This document shows positions 14,383-20,736 of a stretch of DNA of 20,736 bases, one piece after another. Numbering within the stretch: the stretch's first letter is position 1; each line of letters starts with the position of its first letter. The notes under the pieces were generated by a model that saw only the letters and a list, made by a program, of their open reading frames with translations, was not told where the DNA came from and did not search any database. The stretch comes from Gammaproteobacteria bacterium (lineage in GTDB: Bacteria > Pseudomonadota > Gammaproteobacteria > DSM-19610): positions 1 through 20,736 of the forward strand of contig JAUXDG010000016.1 of NCBI GenBank assembly GCA_030618475.1, in the 5' to 3' direction. Position numbers and translations under genes: made by a program.

Positions 14383-15963
14383 ATGTTAAAAAATATTTTG
14401 GCCGTGGGGTTGTCACTGTGTGTCGGGCTGACAAGCCATCCGCTGTCAGCAGCGGATCCCGAACCCCGGGCGAGCACCCGGCAGCTCATTGTCCGACTCA
14501 AGGATGACGGTTTGCGCCACATCCAGGCGGTGCGTCGTAACGACACAGTGCCGGATATCCGCCTGCCGGACGGCCGCCCGCTCTCCTTTATCCGGCATTT
14601 CAATGGCAACGGCATGGTGGTGCGTTTACCGGCAGACGTCAGCCTGGAAGAGGCGCAGCGTATTGCCGAACAACTGGCAGAAAATCCCGCTGTGGCATCG
14701 GCACAGCCGGACAAACGCATGTATCCGGCGCTGGTCCCCGATGATAAATTTTATTTACCCGGCAGCGTTCCCTTCCTCGCCGGTCAATGGCACCTTTTCG
14801 AGCCTATCGCCGGCATCCGCATGCAGTCAGGATGGGATCGGGAAACGGGGTCGAGCAGTATGGTGATCGGGCAACTGGATACGGGGATTATTCCACACCG
14901 TGACCTTGACCCGGCCCGCATACTCACCGGCTTTGATTTCATCACCGATGTTGCTACGGCGAATGACGGTGACGGCAGGGATCCGGACCCCACTGACCCG
15001 GGAGATGCCACGGTTGATAATGAATGCGGTGCCGGTATCCCCGGTGAAGCCAGTTCCTGGCACGGACTCGCCGTTGCGGGTGTGATGGTGGCCACGTCCG
15101 ATACAATCGATATCGCCGGCATCGATTTTGCCGCCAGACTGTTACCGGTTCGCGTGCTGGGCAAGTGCGGTGGTGCTGTATCGGATGTTATCGATGCTAT
15201 TCGCTGGGCAGCGGGGCTGCGGGTCGCGGGTGTTCCGGATAACCCGACACCCGCCGATGTGATCAACCTGAGTCTGAGCGGTCTTGGCAGCTGTTCATTC
15301 GAAGAACAGGCCGCCATTAACGATGCCGTGAACGTCGGCGCCGTGGTCGTGGTGGCGGCCGGCAATGAGGCGACGGATGTGGCGAGCATCAGCCCGGCCA
15401 ATTGCGATAATGTCGTCACCGTCGGCGCGGTGGGCCGTGACGGCAGCCGTGCGTCCTACATGAATGCCGGCGAAGAGGTCGACCTCAGTGGCCCCGGTGG
15501 CGACGGGGATGGTGCTTTCGCTGACGGTATCCTGACCCTGTTTAACAGCGGGACAACCGTGCCCGCCGCTGACAGGCTGGCTGAGATTCAGGGTACCAGT
15601 TTTACCACTGCCCAGACTTCTGCGGTGGCCTCTCTGATGTGGGCTGCCAGCCGTAGCGCCAACGTCACACTGGACCCCGGGATGATCCAGGAGATCCTGC
15701 GCCGCACGGCGCGGCCATTTACGGGCAGCGGCTGCGATACGAACAACTGCGGAACCGGTATCCTGGATGCCGATGCTGCACTGGCCGCTGCGGTGGACCC
15801 GGCGTCGGTACTGGGTTCCAGTGTTAACACGGGCGGCGGGGGCAGCGGGTGCGTCCTCATCGCCAAGGGATCTTCAAGGTTTGATCCAGTGTTTGTGCTA
15901 TTGCTGGTGGCGGCAGGCCTGCGCTGGTCTCGCCGATGCAGGAATAGCGGCTTCCCCGAATAA
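14383..15963 (+). CDS. Secreted subtilisin-family (S8) serine protease with C-terminal sorting-type tail
   Basis: 526 residues. A signal peptide (about 1-24, cleavage near LSA-AD) precedes an I9-like propeptide region (RQLIVRLKD onward to about 130). The catalytic triad is complete: D166 in GQLDTGI, H227 in SSWHGLAVAG and S406 in GTSFTTAQTS, with oxyanion N328 in AAGNEA. The usual GTSMAAPH is altered to GTSFTTAQ. Several cysteines suggest disulfides. The tail has a glycine-rich spacer ending GSGC, a short hydrophobic stretch (FVLLLVAAGL) and a basic end (SRRCR), the tripartite form of GlyGly- or JDVT-CTERM sorting signals. That implies surface anchoring or processing by a dedicated intramembrane protease. 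AAGGA precedes the ATG. The position after gspAB suggests a type II secretion substrate. Confidence 0.9.
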   Translation: MLKNILAVGLSLCVGLTSHPLSAADPEPRASTRQLIVRLKDDGLRHIQAVRRNDTVPDIRLPDGRPLSFIRHFNGNGMVVRLPADVSLEEAQRIAEQLAENPAVASAQPDKRMYPALVPDDKFYLPGSVPFLAGQWHLFEPIAGIRMQSGWDRETGSSSMVIGQLDTGIIPHRDLDPARILTGFDFITDVATANDGDGRDPDPTDPGDATVDNECGAGIPGEASSWHGLAVAGVMVATSDTIDIAGIDFAARLLPVRVLGKCGGAVSDVIDAIRWAAGLRVAGVPDNPTPADVINLSLSGLGSCSFEEQAAINDAVNVGAVVVVAAGNEATDVASISPANCDNVVTVGAVGRDGSRASYMNAGEEVDLSGPGGDGDGAFADGILTLFNSGTTVPAADRLAEIQGTSFTTAQTSAVASLMWAASRSANVTLDPGMIQEILRRTARPFTGSGCDTNNCGTGILDADAALAAAVDPASVLGSSVNTGGGGSGCVLIAKGSSRFDPVFVLLLVAAGLRWSRRCRNSGFPE

Positions 15964-15987
15964 CGAATTCATACCAGCGGAGTTTTT

Positions 15988-16443
15988 GTGTTAGCTGCCA
16001 TCCAGGATTTTTTCCGTTTAAAGATTGAACCCGATATGGAAGTCGGGCCCGACCAGCATGGTTTGCAGTTGGCGACAGCTGCATTGATGTTTGAAATGCT
16101 GCGCGCCGATGACGACGAGCATCCTGACGAACGCCATGCGCTGGAGCGGGCCTTGCAGAAATGCTTCGCTCTCAGTGAAAGTGAAACGCGCCAGCTGGCG
16201 CAACTGGCCGAACGTGAAGCAGACGACTCAGTTTCCTTGCATCAGTTCACCGGTCTTATTAACAGGCATTTTACGCCGGGTGAGAAGATCCGGGTGGTGG
16301 AAATGCTGTGGCAGGTCGCGTACGCAGACGGTAGCCTGGATCGCTATGAAGAGGCTTTGGTACGCAAGATAGCCGAGCTGATTTATGTCCCGCACCGCGA
16401 ATTCATGCAGGCCAAGCACCGCGTGCTGGAAGCCCTGCAATAA
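15988..16443 (+). CDS. TerB-like cytoplasmic protein (COG4103-like)
   Basis: 151 residues, all helical. It shows the two acidic motifs of TerB-like domains, FEMLRADDDEHPDER near residue 40 and QVAYADGSLDRYEE near 115, each preceding a helix. Such domains bind divalent metal or act as adaptors; tellurite resistance is only a family label and is not implied here. The start is a GTG 5 bases after GCGGAG (15977-15982). It is the last gene of the gspA-gspB-protease run, 24 bp after the protease, and is followed directly by a terminator. Confidence 0.8.
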   Translation: MLAAIQDFFRLKIEPDMEVGPDQHGLQLATAALMFEMLRADDDEHPDERHALERALQKCFALSESETRQLAQLAEREADDSVSLHQFTGLINRHFTPGEKIRVVEMLWQVAYADGSLDRYEEALVRKIAELIYVPHREFMQAKHRVLEALQ

Positions 16444-16444
16444 A

Positions 16445-16469
16445 AAAGGCAGCCGGTCTGGCTGCCTTT
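16445..16469. terminator. Shared rho-independent terminator between convergent genes
   Basis: AAAGGCAGCC, a GGTCT loop and GGCTGCCTTT form a perfect 10-bp stem. Read on the minus strand it is followed by a run of Us (TTTTTT, 16442-16447 region), so it is strongest for the HU-like gene. On the plus strand, where it ends the gsp/TerB operon, the U tract is only the three in the stem. Confidence 0.85.
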
Positions 16470-16553
16470 CAAGGAGCGAATCTTTTCTTTTCTTTTGCCT
16501 TCCAGGCCCGCGGTTTTGACGTTTCCTTTTGTCAAATTCAGGCGGTGCCCGGG

Positions 16554-16919
16554 TCAGACCATGTCTTTCAGGCCCTTCAGCGGCAGCACCTTGACAACAT
16601 TACGTGCAGGCTTGGCTTTGAAAACCATCGCTTCACCGGTGAACGGGTTAACACCGTTACGTGATTTGGTGGCCGGTTTGCGAACAACTTTGATTTTCAT
16701 CAGGCCGGGCAATGTGTACATGCCGGGACCGGTGCGTCTGATGTCGCGCCTGATCAGGGTGTTGAGGGATTCGAATACAGCACTGACATCTTTTTTGGTC
16801 AGGCCGGTTTTGTCTGCGATATAGGTAAATGTTTCAGCTTTGGTGGTAGGTTTCTTAACCGCCTTGGCTACAGCCTTTTTCTTGGCGGTTTTCTTGGCAG
16901 CTTTTTTCTTTACAGCCAT
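16554..16919 (-). CDS. HU-family DNA-binding protein with lysine-rich N-terminal tail
   Basis: 121 residues. Residues 1-29 are a Lys/Ala tail (MAVKKKAAKKTAKKKAVAKA onward) and the rest is an HU/IHF-type fold: ETFTYIADKTGLTKKDVSAV forms the dimerisation helices, and RNGVNPFTGE is the DNA-binding arm motif. It would bind and compact DNA as a dimer in the nucleoid; the tail resembles histone H1-like extensions. Ribosome-binding site GGAG is 9 bases before the ATG. It is single and convergent with the TerB-like gene, sharing the terminator at 16445-16469. Which HU paralogue it is cannot be told. Confidence 0.9.
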   Translation of the reverse strand: MAVKKKAAKKTAKKKAVAKAVKKPTTKAETFTYIADKTGLTKKDVSAVFESLNTLIRRDIRRTGPGMYTLPGLMKIKVVRKPATKSRNGVNPFTGEAMVFKAKPARNVVKVLPLKGLKDMV

Positions 16920-17405
16920 TCTATGTGCTCCTTACAGTAGTTGACTGGGACGTGACCGCGCAACGATAGCACAAAGAAAAAAAAGTGGAACCCCTTTGTC
17001 CGATTTTATGCCTATATTTCAAGTATAAAATGACAGTGGCGCTGTTAATGTGCGGAAAATACAGTGGCAGATGTCTTTATAGTGTGTGCAGACACTGAAT
17101 CTTCAATGCCTTCAGTGTGATTTGAAAGCATGTGAAACGCCTGCCCGCTTCATCCGCGTATCGCAAATCCGTCATCTGTGACTGCTATGTCGTCGCTTCG
17201 CTAGTGGCGGGTGATGACAAGCATGTTGCAACAGCATAATCGGCGCCGATTGCGCATGCCGATTCATATCTGCAACAGGCCCTTCGGCACTAAGATTTTA
17301 ACCTCATCGGCCGATAGCAGGAAAACGTGGTGGAGCACCGCGTCGGCCCGTGTGGGGCGTCTACAAATCGACAACAGACAAGCAGACTGGATGGACCGGC
17401 AGACC
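16920..17405. other. 486-bp divergent intergenic region
   Basis: It holds the HU leader (left; an A8 tract at 16977-16984, and an AT-rich segment at 17007-17032 likely to include the HU promoter) and the upstream region of the large cNMP-binding protein (right). No gene is seen. Inverted TCATC/GATGA segments near 17174 and 17211 could pair over a 30-nt loop. No sigma-70 pair is convincing on the plus strand. Confidence 0.5.
17224..17250. promoter_or_regulatory. Two adjacent perfect palindromes, possible operator
   Basis: TGTTGCAACA (17224-17233) and ATCGGCGCCGAT (17239-17250) are perfect 10- and 12-bp palindromes 5 bp apart, about 155 bp before the cNMP-binding protein start. The pair may bind a dimeric regulator. 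No consensus recognised. Confidence 0.3.
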
Positions 17406-20400
17406 ATGGGAGCGGCAAAAAAATTTAATTATAAGAAAGTGTTACGGGATCTTGTCCCGATCAATGCACTGTCCGAAGTGCACATCGCGGAAGTCACAAA
17501 AAAGGCCGCCATCGAAGACGTGCGCTCCGGGCGTTACGTGTTCAGAAAGGGCGACCGCGACTACCAGTCGGTATATCTGCTTGAAGGCACCGTAGAACTG
17601 ATCGGTGAGAGGCGTGATCTGGTCAGCACTGTTAAGGCGGGATCAGAGGATGCGCTCCACCCACTGGCCCACAAGCAACCGCGCCAACTGTCTGCACGTG
17701 CTTCCGGCAAGGTCACCGTTGCCCGTATCGATTCCAGTCTGCTGGACGTATTACTCACCTGGGATGAGTCTGCCGGTTATGACGTTGTCGAGATCGACGC
17801 CAATGATGATGATGACTGGATGACCCGTATGTTGCAGTCGCAGGCGTTCCTGCAACTGCCGCCCTCCAATATCCATCAGCTGCTCATGCGCCTCGAGTCG
17901 GTCAACGCCAGTGCCGGCGATGTTGTGGTTCGCCAGGGTGAAGACGGCGACTATTTCTACATCGTTAAAAATGGACGCCTCGCGGTAACCCGCAAGGCGT
18001 CTGCCAAAGGCGCCGAAGTGCTGCTCGCGGAACTGGGTGACGGGGCGTGTTTTGGTGAAGAAGCGCTGGTATCGGAAACCAAACGTAACGCATCGGTGAC
18101 AATGGTCACTGACGGCTTGTTAATGCGTCTCTCCAAGGATGACTTTAACGAGTTGCTTCGTGCGCCGCTGGTACACGATGTTGGTTTCGCCAAGGCACAG
18201 GAACTGGTTTCAAATGGTGCGCAATGGCTGGATGTTCGTTTACCCGGTGAGTTTGAGAAGCATGCGATTAAAGGCAGTGACAATCTGCCTTTGTCCGCCT
18301 TGCGTGACCAGTGCGCAGATCTGGATAGCAATACGGCCTATATTGTGTGTTGCGATACCGGCAGGCGCAGTTCTGCGGGCGCCTTTGTGATGAGTCAGCG
18401 CGGCTTCAACGTTTATACGTTGAAAAACGGATTAATGGATGTACCCGACGAAGCGCTGACCAATCAATGTACAGATGAGCCGGCCAGCCAAAAAGTCAAA
18501 GACGCTGAAATTATCCCATTTGACGCCGATAGCAAGTCCCGCGCTGAACCTGTCAAGGGGAAAACCGTTGAGCTTGCCCGGCCACAGCCTGTCGATACGG
18601 CGCTGATCGATAAACTGGCCCTGGCTGAAAAAGAAAAGACCTCCTTGCAGCAACAACTCGAACGCGTAGAACAACAGTCCGCTGAAACAAAGGCCACACT
18701 GGAAGCGGCAGAATCGGTTTATAAAGAGGAACAATCGGCTTCACAGCAGGACAGACAACAGATTGATGAACAGTTGCGCGCCACTGAGCAGGAAAAAAGC
18801 CAGCTTCAGGCAGATCTGGATGCTACAAAGCAGGCTCTGGATGCCGGCCAGCGCCGTTTTGATTCCATGGGCGGTGAAAAGAAACTGCTCCAGGAGGAGC
18901 TCAACCGCCTGCAGCAGACCCTGTCACAGCTACAGGCGTCGGCCGATGGTCGTGACGGCGCGCTGCGTACCGAGCTGGAGCAGGTGGCAAAACGCCTGGA
19001 TCAGCAACAGCAGGCACACGATAAGCACAGCCGTGAGCTGGAACAGCAGCTCGGCCAGCTGCGTGATGATTATCAGCAGCTTGATCAGCGTAGCGCTGCG
19101 GTTGCCGGGGAGCGGGATGCTGCCGTCGGGGACTTGGACCAAGCCAGGCAGGCTCTGGCGTCGATCCAGCAACAACTGAGCGCCCAGCAGGGTGAAGCCG
19201 GCGCGCAGCAGGAGTCACTGAAGACGCTGCTGGAGCAACGAGAACACGAGCTTAAGGAAGAAAAAGACCAGCGCCAGTCCCTGCAGCAGCAGGTCAGTGA
19301 ACTGGATGGCAGTCGCAAGGCGCTGGAACAACAGATCCAGTCAGTTACTGAAAATGCCGACACCGGTCAGTCAAGGACCCGGGAACTGGAGCAAAAGCTT
19401 AAAGAAGCTCAGCAGTCACTGGAAGAAGCCGCTGAACGCGAGCGTCACATCGAGCAGCAGCTGGAGCAAGGGGAAGACAGTTTCAGCCAGATCCAGAAGG
19501 CCGTTGATCAGTCCACCGCCGATGCCGATGAGTTGAAAAAACAACTGGATGAGGCGAAGCAGCAGTACGCAGGGTCTGAACAGCAGATCCTGGAGCTGGA
19601 TTCCCGGCTCAACAGCGCTGAAAAAGAGCACACCTCGGATATCGCCAGTCTGCGGGAAGCTTTGACCCGCGCCCAGGATGAGCGTGAAAACGTCTCGCGC
19701 GAACAGACGCGCCTGATGGGTGCTCTGCGTAAAGCCGAGGGCAATCTGGAGCGCGAACGCCACGATAACGAAACTGAAGTCCACCGACTGCAAAAAGAAT
19801 TGAAGGAAGCGGCAGGGGAGTCGAGTGCAGGTCTTGCCGCCGAACTGGATGCCGTACAGGAGCGGCTCAAGCAGGGTGCGCTACAACGCGATGATCTGGA
19901 AATTCAACTTGGAGAGCGTAGTGCGCAAATGGAACACGCGCAGGCCGAGGCAGAAAAGCTCAGCCAGCAACTGAAGCGGGCGCAGGACAGTGCCCACCAG
20001 GCCGAGCTGCAGCTGGTTGAAGCGAATCAGGCTGCTAACGATGAAATGACAATTCGGCTGGATGCCGAGCAGCAGGCGCAGCAGGCATTGCGTGACCAGC
20101 TGGAAACAGCCAGCTCGGAACGCAACCAGCACCAGGAGCAGCTTACCGTTCAGAACCATGAGCTTGAGGAACTGCGTGATGCGGTGCAGCAGGCACAGGC
20201 CGAAGCAACGGCAAATAAGCACAATGCGCAGGCCGTGCAGCAAGCCGAACAGCAGGTGCAGGAATTGCGTGAGGTGGCGCAACAGTTGGAGCAGGCGCGC
20301 GACGAAGCCCACAATTTGCAACGGCAGGCACAGCAGGAAGTCGACCAGTTGCGTGCCGAAGCCGAGGTAAGCCGGGGCCTGGTGAATATGCAGGCGTCGA

Positions 20401-20736
20401 TGGGTGACAGTGACAAAGTGCTCCAGGCCGAGGAAAAGGCCGTCGAGTTGCAACAGGAAGTTGAACGTCTGCAGCATGAACTGAGCCAGTCCGGTTCTAT
20501 TGATAGCGTCGCTGAACCGGAAGTCAGCATTCCTTCCCTGGATGAAAATGATTCACAGGCAGCCGCACCGCTGTATGCCGAATTTTATGACCAGAAAGAC
20601 GATGCGTCGACAGCGGACGTTAGTGGTGGCTTGCCCGAAGACGATAGAGTGCGCGAGCCTTCCATTGCCGTGGAGACGGCCGCAACAGAGAAGACTGGTG
20701 GCTCGAAGCTGTTACTGATAATGCTGTTGGCAGTCG
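17406..20736 (+). CDS. Cyclic-nucleotide-binding / rhodanese / coiled-coil membrane protein (runs off right edge)
   Basis: The frame is open from the start to the window end (1110 codons). Residues 1-130 form a first, degenerate cNMP-type beta-roll (FRKGDRDYQSVYLLEG). Residues 150-260 form a second, better one with phosphate-cassette-like FGEEAL (216-221) and R227 in KRNASV. Residues 265-345 are a rhodanese domain: WLDVRLPGEFEKH, then active-site loop CCDTGRRS with C316 as sulfur acceptor. From about 395 to 1030 it is Glu/Gln-rich heptad coiled coil. The end (GGSKLLLIMLLAV) begins a membrane helix. The cNMP-rhodanese front is a known gammaproteobacterial combination; the long coiled coil and terminal helix are unusual. 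ATG 17391 and GTG 17352 are in-frame alternative starts, and no site has a good ribosome-binding sequence. It may sense a nucleotide and sulfur state at the membrane. Confidence 0.85.
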   Translation, partial: MGAAKKFNYKKVLRDLVPINALSEVHIAEVTKKAAIEDVRSGRYVFRKGDRDYQSVYLLEGTVELIGERRDLVSTVKAGSEDALHPLAHKQPRQLSARASGKVTVARIDSSLLDVLLTWDESAGYDVVEIDANDDDDWMTRMLQSQAFLQLPPSNIHQLLMRLESVNASAGDVVVRQGEDGDYFYIVKNGRLAVTRKASAKGAEVLLAELGDGACFGEEALVSETKRNASVTMVTDGLLMRLSKDDFNELLRAPLVHDVGFAKAQELVSNGAQWLDVRLPGEFEKHAIKGSDNLPLSALRDQCADLDSNTAYIVCCDTGRRSSAGAFVMSQRGFNVYTLKNGLMDVPDEALTNQCTDEPASQKVKDAEIIPFDADSKSRAEPVKGKTVELARPQPVDTALIDKLALAEKEKTSLQQQLERVEQQSAETKATLEAAESVYKEEQSASQQDRQQIDEQLRATEQEKSQLQADLDATKQALDAGQRRFDSMGGEKKLLQEELNRLQQTLSQLQASADGRDGALRTELEQVAKRLDQQQQAHDKHSRELEQQLGQLRDDYQQLDQRSAAVAGERDAAVGDLDQARQALASIQQQLSAQQGEAGAQQESLKTLLEQREHELKEEKDQRQSLQQQVSELDGSRKALEQQIQSVTENADTGQSRTRELEQKLKEAQQSLEEAAERERHIEQQLEQGEDSFSQIQKAVDQSTADADELKKQLDEAKQQYAGSEQQILELDSRLNSAEKEHTSDIASLREALTRAQDERENVSREQTRLMGALRKAEGNLERERHDNETEVHRLQKELKEAAGESSAGLAAELDAVQERLKQGALQRDDLEIQLGERSAQMEHAQAEAEKLSQQLKRAQDSAHQAELQLVEANQAANDEMTIRLDAEQQAQQALRDQLETASSERNQHQEQLTVQNHELEELRDAVQQAQAEATANKHNAQAVQQAEQQVQELREVAQQLEQARDEAHNLQRQAQQEVDQLRAEAEVSRGLVNMQASMGDSDKVLQAEEKAVELQQEVERLQHELSQSGSIDSVAEPEVSIPSLDENDSQAAAPLYAEFYDQKDDASTADVSGGLPEDDRVREPSIAVETAATEKTGGSKLLLIMLLAV

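Noticed and set aside
18600..20490. DNA repeat array suggested by many CAGCAG and GAGCAG runs
   Set aside because: The repetition comes from Gln/Glu/Leu-rich heptads of a coiled coil; there is no constant repeat unit or spacer, so it is neither a satellite nor a CRISPR.

Overview
The window looks like chromosome of a sulfur-oxidising, probably chemolithotrophic gammaproteobacterium of moderate GC. The lineage is inferred from the combination seen: QmoA/QmoB electron-transfer flavoproteins of dissimilatory APS metabolism, a split class II ribonucleotide reductase (NrdJ plus NrdJb) of the Pseudomonas type, GspA/GspB type II secretion accessories, and a lysine-rich HU-like protein. No taxonomic marker is present, so this is an inference.

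Left (1-6069): qmoA and the start of qmoB run leftward off the edge. Divergent from them is a two-gene MoxR/VWA module: a CbbQ/NirQ-type AAA+ ATPase and a 1013-residue protein that joins an N-terminal Rossmann methyltransferase-like domain to a CbbO/NorD-type von Willebrand A domain. The two genes once met at an overlapping stop-start (TAATG). A 265-bp MITE-like element has inserted exactly at the TA of that junction, and both the stop and the start codon were regenerated.

Middle (6070-11327): a 347-bp leader carries an NrdR box over a possible promoter and a second sigma-70-like promoter. It precedes nrdJ, which is interrupted by a 377-residue LAGLIDADG intein immediately before the cysteine expected to carry the thiyl radical. 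Next come nrdJb (TSCPD domain plus zinc ribbon), an unrecognised 81-codon gene and a small alpha/beta hydrolase, all closely spaced.

Right (11328-20736): after a 588-bp gap comes a tight operon gspA-gspB-subtilase-TerB-like gene. The subtilase has a signal peptide and a C-terminal sorting-type tail. The operon ends in a hairpin shared with a convergent HU-like gene. After a further gap, a very large reading frame encodes two cyclic-nucleotide-binding-type domains, a rhodanese domain with its active-site cysteine, about 600 residues of coiled coil and the start of a terminal membrane segment. It runs off the right edge.

The most unusual items are the MITE insertion in the translational-coupling junction, the methyltransferase-VWA fusion next to the qmo genes, the intein at the catalytic cysteine, and the cNMP/rhodanese/coiled-coil protein. 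No RNA genes or CRISPR arrays were seen.
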